A DNA stretch of 64,000 nucleotides, from positions 1,302,001 to 1,366,000 of the forward strand of contig CASHTG010000003.1 in the NCBI GenBank assembly GCA_949357655.1, given 5' to 3'. The notes under the pieces were generated by a model that had not been told where the DNA came from, ran no database searches, and saw only the letters and a program-made list of their open reading frames with translations. Below, one piece after another: positions 34,217 through 45,401 of the stretch (position 1 is its first letter; every line of letters begins with the position of its first letter). The stretch is from Parascedosporium putredinis. Lineage: Eukaryota > Ascomycota > Sordariomycetes > Microascales > Microascaceae. Both the position numbers and the translations under genes were made by a program.

Positions 34217-34464
34217 GTAGGATTAATCGCCTCTTTGGCCACGCAGGCCAACCTTTGTAACGTCGTATAGCAGCGAGGTGCGAGTATTCAACACGCAGGG
34301 TCGAAGGGTCCTTCGGTGGCCAGGAACACTTTGAAATGTTATCAATACTATGCTCCTATGATCTGCAGGATATAAAATAGCCTATATCCTTTGGTCCCGC
34401 AGTAGGTATACGTATGATAAGCACTGAGCGATAGTGTGCGCACATTTTGATTCACCACACTGAA

Positions 34465-35962
34465 TTAAAGATCTGCTTCCACGGCCGACTGCTCTTTGGC
34501 CATGTCTCTCTGCGTCCACTCCTTTTTATACATCCAGGTGAAGCCCAAACACTCTCCTGGAGCGCCGCCCCAAAATCCCGTGATTCCTAGAGGCGTCAAC
34601 CATCCCGTGTTCTCCCACTGGTGGCCGCCATAATAATCCTTGCTCAGCGCTATGTAACCCGTTACTCGGGATAAGTATCCGTGAAGCCGAAACATTGCAA
34701 TTCCATCGACGCACTCCTCCGCCGTCAGGAGCAATTTGGTGTCGTCTTCGGGATGTTGTGCTGTTGAGAAGTGAATGTTCCGAAGAGGCGGATCCACGTG
34801 GCTGGCATTACTCATACCATAGGTGTAATAGCCAATCCATTCTCCGCGGTCGATTTCGTCAATGAGAGTATTAACAGTACAACGAAGCCACGATTGCCAC
34901 GAAGGCGCGTGATTGAAAGCTCTCATCGAGGTGACCAGTGCCGACAGACTACCAGAGCCTTCGGTCGGCGGTTCATCCCGCGACGTCTCTCGTTCCCCCA
35001 TTTGGTAAACACTTTGGTAATGGGATTGCTGGCACCTCCCCTTACTGCCAGTAGCATACGCAGCTCTCAACAATGGGAGAGCTGGGAGATAAGGTATGTC
35101 AACCTTTTGACCAACGGCGTGATGTGAGTTGAGCAACCATGGCATGCAGGCAGAGGCTAGGAAGCCCGTGGCTTGGGAGTCCAGAAAGTCTTGATCGTGA
35201 CCCTGAATCATAAACCCCGCCGTTCGAACAGACAAGAGCCGCATGTTGTTCAATACGTGATTTCCCAAAGTACCGGTTGCGAGGCAAAAGTCAGTTGCGA
35301 GAACCTCAGCGGCTCCAACTGGACCTTGGCTTGCCAAAACCTTTGGTCAACTAAGTGAGCTAGGAACCCGGAGAGGGCTGCGGCAACAGCGAAGTTGTTG
35401 ATTGTATGGTCTACGTAAAACGAGTTGTTGGCGTCACTGAATACGAGAAAAGAAGGTAGTCTTGGATATTATCTTACAACCAAGGACCGCGAGTGTGCTG
35501 AGTGTCGCGGAGAGGGTCGTCACACGCTCCGTTAGCAACTCCGGCCACGGCAACTCGGATTCCCAGGGAACCGATTGATACGATTCGAGGATTTCCTCAA
35601 GCTCGTCGATAATTAGAGGTAACCGCGATACTGCTGATGATAGGCGAGCCCATACAGCTGTTCTACTCACTACCTCATCAGTCCTGAGTGCCTGGCGTAT
35701 GAGGTCTCGCAGTGCATTCTTCTTAGCAACGCTATCGGACGTTTCTTCGTTTGACTAGGCACGGTTAGTAAACTACCCGCCTTAGTATTAGAACTGACTC
35801 TGATATACATGTCGAAAAACACTCTTGGAACACAAAAGCATTGTGACAAGAGTCATATAGAAAGCGGCAGGTGGTGTTGAGGTGTAGGATGTCGCGGGGT
35901 TCACAGAGGGTAGCAATCTTTTGCAAAACCTCCACGGGAAGGCGGGTTATATGCCCTTGCAT
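34465..35962 (-). CDS. F-box protein, frame uncertain
   Basis: The N-terminus MQGHITRLPVEVLQKIATLCEP, followed by DILHLNTTCRFLYD, is an F-box, the motif that binds Skp1 in SCF ubiquitin ligases. The rest is a C-terminal substrate-side region of about 430 residues without recognisable repeats. The probable first intron is 35808-35755 (GTATAT..CCTAG, branch TTTACTAACC), but its phase fits only if the T run at 35815-35819 is one base long. A second slip lies at 35336-35339, where one added base joins the stretch ending HLVDQRF to LASQGPVGAAEVLA. The segment around 35434-35480 is also unresolved: either a small intron or another base error. The target protein is unknown. Confidence 0.6.
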
Positions 35963-36666
35963 TTCAGATGGCCCTTATCTCGTTCGTATTATACCTAGAG
36001 GTACGTGTGATCTTGAAGCAATTCGTTGGAGTCACGATGGAAATGTGATCGTCGGCCTGGGAAGAGGTGTGGGGGACTACGTGAGGGATATGTTAACTCG
36101 CACTGTAGCTGTTGCCTAATGCTGACGGGCCGGCGAATAATCCTGGATGTCTGTTTTATTTAAGCCGCCAACCTTTGACCACGGCTTCGCGCTGTCAAGA
36201 GTAGCAGCCCACAATTTGATCCATGCGAAATGGAGTTGTGGAGAGTCTACGAACACAAGCCAGCCGCGTGTGCTTCTAAGTCTAGACTTGTCTATTATGA
36301 TGCATTTGAAACATTCTAGTTCATTTTCTCTTGCCGACCGCGATGTTCAGCACATCCCGCTAATCGAAGACTAGGGTTGCTCGAGCCAGAACATTGGAGC
36401 AAGCCTCATTGAATAGTGATGATCCATCCTAGTGATCCTTAATTTTTCACGGGTTTCAAATCAGTGTGAAGTAGCCACCTCGCATGAGTTACCCTAACGG
36501 TTTCTGCCTCCCAATTTAAGTTGAGTATGGCTGCCTTGTACATGTCTGACGACGCGGCCTCGTAGGATTGAGCTGCCATATGATTGTGTATGCTATCCTC
36601 CACGCATGCTATCCTCCACATATATATTCTAGAATGGAAGAAGTGAGTACCCTCTTATATGTGTTC
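35963..36666. other. Intergenic region
   Basis: Between the F-box gene's 5' end and the DHA kinase gene's 3' end. Frames of 60-82 codons on both strands show no features. Confidence 0.4.
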
Positions 36667-38582
36667 TCATGTTAACCCGGCGAGTAGCCCCTCGGCTAAT
36701 GCTAAGATGCCCACAGCACCTGGATCGGGAACTTGCTCCCAACCGACTTCATTTACGTAGACCGCTCGACCGAATGCCGGCTTCATTCCTTTTGTCCTCC
36801 TCATACCTTGACGACAGGCCTCTACTGCCCCCTCCAAGCCGCCACTCAGCGCTTCTACGAATGGTTCAAGGGCGTCCATCAAAGTCCTATCCCCAGATCG
36901 TGCAGGTGTGACAGCTTGTAGAGATTTCAACGCACCTGCTGCTGCGATGGACCAGTCCAAGGGTGCCATGATTCCTTCACTGTCGTTATCACGGAGGTGC
37001 AGAGCAAGTCCATTGAAAAATAGTCCATAGATAGCGCCTGAAGTTCCGTCCATATTCTCTTCGATGGCGTGGGCGATTTGCAGTAAATGGTGCATTGCCC
37101 GATCACTCATGATTTCGTTCTTTCGATATAGGCTTAAGACTGCCTCGCAGCCCCTAGAAAGGGTAATTCCGCAATCGCCATCACCTACAATTGTATCGTA
37201 TCGAGTTATGTCTGGAACAGCCCGAAGAGCTGCCTCGCAAGCGCCAGTGATGGCTAATTTGATCGATTCGGCATCGACTATTCTCGCCTGTTAGAGAGAG
37301 CAAACATTGTTCGTTAGCTGGTGTCAATATACCTTTGGGCCCCGTGAGCATGCCCATCGAGTTATCTTGACCGTTCGTTTCAATGATTTTGGAGAGAACT
37401 GAGCTGGGGTCTGGAGCAGCCGAGAGTGTATTAACCCAGCCTGGCGCCAAGGTAGGCGCATCCAGATAGGTAAGCATCTCCATATCTGCATTGAGAAGGG
37501 TGATGCTGAACCCCGGACCATTGAGGCTTGTCATATAGGTACCGCTGTATATGCGCTTGGGCTGAAATCCGAGTTTTCCTAGTATAGTCAATAAACACGA
37601 CACCACTATAGGTAATTTATAACGTACTAAGTTGTCTCAAGACGATTGTAGTAATTGCGGATACTTCTAGGACCGACAGTGACCCCAAGTTGTTTACTAG
37701 GAGAACAACATCCGATTTTTCGCTAAACGTGACATAGTTTCGCTCTTCGTCGCTGCTGTCCAGAATGTACGCTAACATAGAGTCTACTAGCTTTGGAAGG
37801 GTTGGCTGCGGGCTCAACACCAAAGCTCCTGGTTCATTGTGGATTCCCATCCCGAGTTCTATTTTCCCTTGCGGCAAGAATAGCTCAGGTTCGAAAGGCT
37901 GTCCCGGGATATGAACACGGTCCAGTGAGGCTGCCACGGTTGCCATTCCAGAGTTGACGCTACTGGCCATGGCTAGGCATTGCTCCAATTGCTTACCCAT
38001 AGAAACCATGGCCCCGATTATCTTGTGCATGAGAACTGTGCCCGCCAGACCGCGACGGCCAACTTTGCCAACTTTGCTCCGGCCTAGCGAGGCGTCATCC
38101 GCCACGACAACTATTTCGACTCGTAGCCCATTCTCGGCCCGTAATTTCTGCGTGGCTTGCTGGAAGTGAAAAATGTCGCCAGTATAGTTTTTGAGGATAA
38201 CCAGTGTACCATGGGGCCCGGTGACATTTCGAATGCAGCGAGATATCTGCGGGACACTAGGGGATGCGAAGATATTTCCTAAGACGGCGGCACTGAGCAT
38301 ACCCGGCCCGACGTACATGCTATGGGCCGGCTCATGGCCAGCTCCGCCACCGGAAACCAGGCTTAAACTCTTAAATGGGTTGTGCAGCAAAGAGTAGATG
38401 GCTGCAAAACTCAAGTCAGCTACTCCGTATGCCTTCAAGTCAGTCTAGGTGGTGACGCTACATGGCTCACTTTTGTTTGCCTTGTCTAGAACAAGTCCGG
38501 AGTGCTGGGACACCAAACTTTGGAGCGCGTCAACGACGAGTTCAGAGTGGTTTCCATCATCTACAAAATGCTTTCCTGCCAT
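36667..38582 (-). CDS. Dihydroxyacetone kinase family protein (DhaK-DhaL)
   Basis: Intact four-exon gene: 38582-38471, 38401-37628, 37578-37333 and 37277-36667, exactly 581 codons including stop. The third intron ends at the GAATAG acceptor (37278); the nearer AG would break the frame. The N-terminal DhaK half has VSGGGAGHEPAHSMYVGPGM and GMGIHNEPGA, whose His is the residue that binds the keto group covalently in this family. The C-terminal DhaL half has the metal-nucleotide Asp motif VGDGDCGITLSRG and DGTSGAIYGLFFNGLA. The family phosphorylates dihydroxyacetone and in some bacteria tetruloses with ATP. The N-terminus before SLVSGGG is shorter and more divergent than in the yeast enzymes, so a different small ketose is possible. 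It is divergent with the aldolase gene, sharing a 417-bp promoter. Confidence 0.9.
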
Positions 38583-38753
38583 GGTGAGAATTTCGCGAGT
38601 GCTTCGTTTGTAACAACACCCTTCAACTTATTGACCATACCCCTGGAGTTACTCCGTGGGTATTAATGTCCTATTGCCTTCACGCTAGTGATAAGTCGCC
38701 AAGTACCTCCGGGCCCTGCTTGCTCGTCGATACCGACGGCAAGTCGGCCTTGT

Positions 38754-38811
38754 CGGAAAATTCGGAAATGCCGGAAATGCCTCGGCGCTTTTTTGCTCGC
38801 TCGGTCGGAAA
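38754..38811 (+). promoter_or_regulatory. Tandem CGGAAA motifs in the kinase/aldolase divergent promoter
   Basis: Four copies of CGGAAA start at 38754, 38763, 38772 and 38806, all on the plus strand, within 58 bases. Further CGG triplets flank them. CGG half-sites are the usual targets of Zn2Cys6 regulators, one of which is encoded 1.5 kb downstream. Similar clusters occur at 40215-40292 and 44889-44948. Confidence 0.55.
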
Positions 38812-38999
38812 TGGATGTCGGACAGGCGCCCTCTGTCCACGTCGGAGATTGCCATTGCGGAGGGACTGACTTGCTATAATGGGCGAGGAGTTTTAATGAC
38901 AAAGTTATAATATTAAGGAAGCGGAGTGGGAAGTTCCCTACTCTAAGTCATCAGACCATTGAAGTAACTCATTCTTCCTAGTCATTCAAAATATTCACC

Positions 39000-40014
39000 A
39001 TGGTGTACCCGGAAGACAACCGTACTTGGAAAATCATCCATGATGCTCGCAAGGGTGGTTATGCTGTGGGAGGATTCTGCGTGTAAGACAACGCATCTCA
39101 CCCACTCTCTGCATGATTTAGCAAATCACTAATTGAATCTTAATAATCTCCTGTATGAAGGTACAATACGGAAGGTGTTCTCGCTGTCATCAAGGCTGCC
39201 GAAAGGTGCCGGTCACCCGCGTTGATACAATTTTTCCCTGGACAATGCATTTCCAAGGTCCTGCGTTCATCAGGTATGCGGCGGACGTGGCTCATCAAGC
39301 CTCGGTCCCCATCTCGATTCACCTTGACCATTGCCTGAAGCCCGAAGATGCCGACTTGGCACTTGAGTGTGCATTTGACTCTATCATGGTTGATGGGTCT
39401 TTGTTCGAAGAGCAAGAGAACATTAGATATGTCAAATCGGTGGTGGACAGGGCGAAGGCGAAGGGCATCACGGTCGAGGCCGAATTGGGGCGGATGGAGG
39501 GTGGAGAGGATGGCCTTCCGACTATTGATCTTGAGAGCGTGTGGACTGATCCCGATGTCGCGGCGGACTTCGTCCGGCAGACCGGAGTGCATTTCCTCGC
39601 TCCCAGCTTTGGCAATGTCCATGGCCCATATCCCTCAGGCGGTGCCGAAAAACATTGGCAAATAGAGAGGTAAGATCTTGGATGTGATGCTGAATTCCAG
39701 AGAGATGTGTCGGTGTGTTACTAACCCAGTGGAATCTCTAGGCTAGAAAAATATATTCTGCGTTGGGCGAGAAGACGCCTCTGGTTCTCCACGGGACTCA
39801 CCCTCTGGCGGATGAAATGGTAGCCAGAGCCATGGCTCGTGGCATGGTGAAAATTAATCAAAACCGCAATGTGCGCGATGGCTACCATGCCTACATACGA
39901 GAACACTGTGCAAAGACCGAGCTCACTACCTTGCAAGAACAAGGAGTTGAAGAATATTCTAAAGGGGTCGAGCGGCTCATGGTTGAGGTGCTACAGTCAG
40001 CTGGAAAGGCTTGA
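39000..40014 (+). CDS. Class II ketose-bisphosphate aldolase, two frame breaks
   Basis: A zinc-dependent aldolase of the fructose/tagatose-bisphosphate type, about 288 residues; it cleaves a phosphorylated ketose to dihydroxyacetone phosphate plus an aldehyde. Exons are 39000-39082, 39161-39669 and 39742-40014. Family residues: HLDHC (zinc His and substrate Asp), SIMVDGSLFEEQEN, VEAELGRMEGGEDG, LAPSFGNVHGPYP (zinc His) and VLHGTHPLADEM (zinc His). FPWTMHFQGPAF resembles fungal members annotated as FBA-like rather than the housekeeping glycolytic enzyme. Frame breaks at 39231-39238 and 39747-39751 are each one base short in a homopolymer; repair gives a whole number of codons. Its position back-to-back with a DHA-kinase family gene suggests the two act in one route. 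Confidence 0.85.
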
Positions 40015-40214
40015 GGTTAGGTAGAAAATTGTCCCACAGTGCTGTACAAAAGTGGTTCTTGTTCTTGCCACTAGTAAATGTCGACTCGACCTCCACGAGT
40101 TGGGCCTAGTTTAGATCATTAAATCCGACTGTTTCTAAGGACAGTCACGTGTATTTTAGCGATTCAAGTTGAGGACTGGAGACACCGAAAATCCCCATTT
40201 CAACGTCATTGGAA

Positions 40215-40292
40215 TTTCCGACACAGCCAGGAACAGAAGTTCTAGATTTCCTGACTGCGCCCAGTCACAGCGAATCGAATGCGGATCGGAAA
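40215..40292. promoter_or_regulatory. CGGAAA motifs in the regulator's own promoter
   Basis: One CGGAAA on the minus strand (TTTCCG at 40215-40220) and one on the plus strand at 40287-40292, within 145 bases upstream of the ATG at 40358. Both sit in TCGGAAATT contexts, as in the neighbouring divergent promoters, which is compatible with autoregulation. Confidence 0.45.
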
Positions 40293-40357
40293 TTTGATCC
40301 AATTCTCGATCTGCCGTTTCATGCATGAACGCCCCCTCCTTCACCCACCACAGTATA

Positions 40358-43094
40358 ATGTCCGCGTCCGATTTACCGACCAGAAAAAGATATGTGACGA
40401 GGTTCGTCCCTTGCCCGCTCCACCTTCCCCTCTCATTCATAGGCTTAGTTTCTGTGTTGACCGAGCATGTTAGGGCATGTGACGCTTGCAAGAAACGCAA
40501 GTCTAAATGCGATGGCTTTGAGCCCTGCTCTCGTTGTTTAAATTCCGACATCGGTGAGTTTCGGAACACTCAGTGAACCAAGAGCTTCGCCCTAACCGCC
40601 GGCTTCAGTGTGCGCCTACAACTCCTCATACAACCGAGGCCCACGGCGGAGTGCAGGAGTGTGTTTTGTACCTTTACCTTCGCCAGGCCTATCTTAGCTA
40701 AGCTACGCAGGTAACTTCTCGCAACGCCCCTCGAACACGCTCTCGCGAGGCCGGTTGTCAAGATGATATCCCTTCGCCTAAGGACGCCACGGTAACAGAT
40801 CACGGGAGGCCTACCTTACCGGACACTGAAGCCGTGGAGGAAAGAATAGATGATGATTCAGGTACGTCGTAACAGTAGGGCTGTTTCCCCTTTTTCTTGT
40901 TCTAGTACTGCTATATATAGTTTACCATGTGCTGATACCAAGTAATCAAGGCGATCCAAGCGTGCATGGCTTCTTACGTCGAGTTTCGAGTCATCTTGCG
41001 AGGGTTGGCCAGGGCCTCCCACGGAACCTGTTTAATAGAGAACAGGACGCCCTCAAGGCAGGCGAGCAAATAACAACCTTTGTCCTTCCTGAAAATCTAC
41101 TGCACAGAGCTATATCAATTGCTTCTTTGAACATGCTAATGTCACCTATCGCTATGTTCCTCGTACCGATATCATTGAGCTATTTGACTTGGTTTACGCC
41201 GATGGAGATACAATGCCGGAGGATCCGACGAAAATGGCCATGCTTCTCCTCGTCATGGGATTAGGGTATGACTATTTTCTTTTCCCCTCGGCACTCTTGT
41301 GCCAAATAAATGGAACGATGTTTATTGACGCCTCCCTCATAGTTGTATATGGATGGCGTCATGGAAGAATGAGCCACTCACACCTTGGAGGACTAAAGCG
41401 TATGGTTCTACCAAATACCTTCATGGAATGCGGAACGGCACGTTTCTTACTATATAGTAGGCTGAAATACCTTAAAGCGGCAGAAGCCAGACTTGAGTTG
41501 ACTCAAGGATCATTTCCACCCAGCTTATCGCTTGTCCAGGCACAAGTACTGAAGGTGATTAATATCCTCTCGTCGATGCAGCCACTTCCATGCCTCTCTA
41601 ACCCGACCAGTGCCAATTGGAACTGGGCTCAAGTCGTTTTAATAGTGCGTGGTTGACCCTTGGATATGCGGTGCGCTTAGGACAAATGGTAGATATTCAG
41701 CGGGAGCAGGCATCATGTGATCGAATCGAAGCGCACTATCGGCGATGCGTGTTCTGGGCCATGTTCATGATTGATCGGTACATCTCAGTGTCTCTTGGAA
41801 GACCCATGGCCATCAATGAGAGAGATTCGAATATCATACTTTCAGCGGAGCTCGACTCTGATGTGGCCTCACAGATCGGCCAGCACGAGAAGAAGCTGCT
41901 CGTAGGGGTTGTGGCGCACACCCGGTATGTTTACGCACAACTCTTTTGATTAGACAGTGATTCCTAACTCTTTCAAGCCTCACGAGAATAATTGGACACG
42001 CGATAGCTCGGCTTTACCCTGGCGCTAGAAATGGTAAAGTGTCAGCGGGGCATACCTTTACCGATATTGTTGCGGAGTTAGAAGCAGAGATTCAGGACTG
42101 GCTAAGAGACACGCCAGACTTTTTCATCCAACATCGCGAACCAAGGTATCATCCTCGACTGACTTTTTGACGTTCCCTGGATCTTTAAACGTCAACAGCG
42201 CACTGTTCAGGCATCATTCTTCTTTGCGAACATGCTCATCTACCGCGGTTACTTGCTTCAAGATTTTCTAAATCAGATGCCCAGCACCCCAAGATCCGTC
42301 CCACCTTCTGACCGTGTAAGGGCATGCGTAGACAACGCATTGTCCATGGTTATTTTAGCCGCTGAGTGGGGCGGCGATGAATGTAGATACAACGCGACAT
42401 TTTGGGCAAGTTACCTCGAGCCACAACTTTCCGTCCTGAGTGCTGATAATAGACGTCGCCGATCATAGGCTACTGCGCATTTCTTATTCTGCGCGATTTC
42501 AGTTCTCCTTGTTTACTTAACTCTATATCAGGAATCAGATGACCGTGCTAGCATCGAGGCTGCGGTGGAAGAGGCGATGAAAGTCCACCGCAGACTCGAC
42601 TACAATGTCAATATTAACGCTCAGAGGTTACTTGAGGTAGTCTAAGGCTCCAACCCGCCGGTGAAAATCATAGCTAACCAGCTGCCTATAGGAGTCTCAA
42701 ACGAGGGCCCAGATCGTTCGAAATATGACATCCCCCTGTTCAGATCGCCGTGCTAGTGGCACCCTTCAAAGGACAGACAGTGATCTCCAACAATCCTTTC
42801 TGGACCTATCAAGACCCACGGCTAGCGGACATATAATAGGCAACCTTCATTCCCGGACCTCGGAAGCATGGTTCGATACGAATCAGCTGCCTAGCGGACA
42901 CAATGGCGTAGATTTGTTCCCAAATATGGTACGATAGTGGCATCCGTATTGTACCAGCACATGCTAACTTGAATAAGGAGCATACGATGGAGACTTTTGG
43001 AAATGTGACAGATCTTGATATGATTATGGATATTGGGTTTGATAACGCTATATTTACGGGGAAATATACGCTAGAAGAGAGTCAGGGGTTTTAG
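40358..43094 (+). CDS. Zn2Cys6 transcription factor of the kinase/aldolase cluster
   Basis: Thirteen-exon gene of about 668 codons: 40358-40401, 40474-40553, 40609-40667, 40711-40861, 40951-41265, 41343-41399, 41458-41545, 41611-41924, 41978-42145, 42199-42405, 42469-42636, 42692-42928, 42978-43094. The DNA-binding cluster RACDACKKRKSKCDGFEPC is followed by SRCLNSDIVCAYN, the canonical C-x2-C-x6-C-x5-C-x2-C-x6-C pattern; it is split over three exons. The middle fungal_trans domain shows FEHANVTYRYVPRTDI, AWLTLGYAVRLGQM and RRCVFWAMFMIDRYISVSLG. The acidic C-terminus is rich in D, E, M and F and may activate. Intron 42406-42468 uses a GC donor (GCAAGT). The frame slips at 41092-41095 and probably at 42143-42144, each one base short. 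It lies inside the cluster, so it probably controls it. Confidence 0.85.
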
Positions 43095-43620
43095 TACGAG
43101 GGAGGCAGAGTGAAAACATCTAATACAAACTCTTTTGTTACACATCCAACAGCGTATAAATGTCAATATCATGGATTCTAAGATCGATATGCTAATTTTA
43201 TACCGGCGGTCTATTTAGCTATTCTGATTCCGCTAATAGTATTCCCTCGTGGCCACAGTTGTTATAGTATTAGGCTTCTTCAGATCCTGGTTATGGTACC
43301 ACTCGACAACTACGCTTTCCAAACATTTCCATGACGCCGTCTGTTGAAATTCTACGGAGCCCTAAATATATAGTGTGTAGGCTTATTGTTTCAACATGAA
43401 CTGACGAGGTAATTATGGACTAATTATTGGTCTTGCCCACTCATGGGGACGTGGCTTCAAGTTATAGACCGCTGGCTTTCGAGGCATAGTTAGGCGAAGA
43501 AGACAAGATAGCAAAGCGTCCTAACGAGGAGGTATAGAGCCAAGTAACTTAATTGATAATATTTTGGCATCGATTAATACGTGATCTGAACCTAGTATCC
43601 TTCAGTCCTAAATTGCCTTG
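43095..43620. other. Convergent intergenic region
   Basis: Between the 3' ends of the regulator and the SDR gene. AT-rich, no credible frame. Confidence 0.5.
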
Positions 43621-44630
43621 TTAGCCAGTCGAGGAGGTGATGCCACCATCGACCACGATCTTTGTCCCGTGATATACCGGCTCTGTTGTGAGGCCAAGAA
43701 AACAGCAGTCATGGCAACATCAAAGCTGTCGCCCATCTTGCCCATCGGTACCGCCTTGTTACGCTTTGCAATGAAGCCACTAAGGTCACCACCGGCGTAC
43801 TTGTCTGCCAGCATGCCGACGAGAGGTGTGTGCATCAAACCCGGTACAACGACATTCAGTCGTATATTCTTTGGGGCGTAAATGACAGCCGTAGCTTTTG
43901 TGAACTGGATTACAGCGGCTTTGGTCGCGGCATATGCGACCTGCGGCTTTCCGATATAGCGAAGTCCAGCAATGGATGCAATATTAACCACAACCCCATG
44001 GCCCTGCTCTTCCATAAGAGGCAAAATAAAGTGGCAGCAAAGATAAACAGATTTGAGATTTACGCTACTTTGCGCATCCCAGACCGCCTCTACCATTTCA
44101 GCAGGGCCACCGGGTTCAGAACGACCGACGTTGCTAGATCACAACTTAGCTTATGAGTTGATAGGAGACTTAGCATCACACTTACTTGACTAAGATATCA
44201 ATGCGACCGTACTTGGCAATGCAAGCATCTACGGCAGCTTTGACGCTTCCGCTGTTGGTAACGTCTGCAGCAACAACGGTGATGTCACCACCCTCTGCAG
44301 CAATACGTTTCTGAGTATGTTGTGCAGACTCTAGGTACAAATCACAACCAAAAATCTTCGCTCCCTGTTGAGAGAGGATTCTTGCCGTAGCTGCGCCATT
44401 CCCCCACATATTCTGGTCACCAGTCTGGCCAATACCAGTTACTACATCCAGATTGTATGAGTTTCCGGACACTTATTGAAGGTATAAAGCCGAACGGAAC
44501 TTACAAAAACAACCTTGTCTTTTAAGTCGGGGTAAGAGGCTATAGGTGGCTGCCCTTCAATGGGGCTAGTACCATTGGCGCTGCCGTTACGCACGCCATT
44601 GTGGGCCGGCGAGTCTGAGATTGCAGTCAT
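43621..44630 (-). CDS. Short-chain dehydrogenase/reductase, two frame breaks
   Basis: Classical SDR of about 298 residues, NAD(P)-dependent. Exons are 44630-44505, 44441-44186 and 44133-43621. Motifs: the cofactor loop TGIGQTGDQNMWGNGAA, a variant of TGxxxGxG with an inserted segment; FGCDL for cofactor choice; NNVG across the second splice; NIASIAG with catalytic Ser; and YAATK with catalytic Tyr and Lys. It ends ITGQKIVVDGGITSSTG after repair. It has an unusually hydrophilic N-terminal extension of about 40 residues before the domain. The frame is one base short at 43661-43663 (AAA run on the minus strand) and at 44505-44509. It probably oxidises a hydroxyl of the cluster's substrate; it shares a divergent promoter with the transporter gene. 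Confidence 0.85.
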
Positions 44631-44888
44631 CGTGTAAGACTTTTGGAGACGGTGGAAGCTGAAAGGCTAGTGATAAGTGCTCTGTAGTTCTTAAACCGCC
44701 GCAATAGCTATGTAGGAATGAAGTGTTCCTGGGTAGATATGCAGGTGCAGAAAACCAACGCCTGGGAGCATATTTATGAGGCGACGGAGAAATAGTAGAC
44801 GAAATGCCATGTTTCGCGCCCGCTATCTTAGACACCTAGTTGCGACCACTGTATATGCCTTCTCCGAGCACGAGCGGAGAGTTAGTGT

Positions 44889-44948
44889 CGGAAAAGACAT
44901 GGTCGGAAAATGCTGTCGACAACGATAGATCGGAAATTCGGTCGGAAT
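44889..44948 (+). promoter_or_regulatory. CGGAAA motif cluster in the SDR/transporter divergent promoter
   Basis: CGGAAA starts at 44889, 44904 and 44931 and a near match CGGAAT at 44943, all on the plus strand within 60 bases. The contexts TCGGAAAA and TCGGAAATT repeat those at 38754-38811. This is a likely binding array for the cluster's Zn2Cys6 regulator. Confidence 0.55.
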
Positions 44949-45269
44949 CCTGTGCCGTATCGGGAATTTAGACTCAGACCACTCCTGCGTCTTTCACAGC
45001 GCACCTTGCCCATTGTGGTGGTTGGAGCGGAGAGAACCCCACCTAGAAATGTGTTCGCGCTAGGAAGAGGAGGGTCGTCGTCAATCTTCGGTGAAAACAT
45101 ATTGTTATTGCCACATTTTCTTCATTTACACTCTGTCCTACAGCGTGGTCACACCCCGCGGGGATTCACAAGTTCCCCATGGGGAAGAAACTAACAACGA
45201 TGACCAAGAAGCCCGGATCAGGCCCAGCTTCTCTCAAGTTATACCAGCTCCCGGTATCATCTTGTCGCA

Positions 45270-45285
45270 TATAAAAATATATAAA
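45270..45285 (+). promoter_or_regulatory. TATA box of the transporter gene
   Basis: TATAAAAATATATAAA, 132 bases upstream of the ATG at 45402. Confidence 0.5.
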
Positions 45286-45401
45286 CTCGACGTTAGTGTC
45301 CTGTTCATCATCCCACCTGCCCTGCGATATGCGCGCTTCGATCTCAGTTGATCCACCTATCTAGAAATCAAATCTTGAAGTTAAGACGAGTACTATCAAC
45401 A

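Noticed and set aside
37278..37332. Frameshift in the DHA-kinase gene
   Set aside because: The apparent break vanishes when the intron is ended at GAATAG (37278) rather than at the nearer CAG; the gene is then exactly 581 codons.
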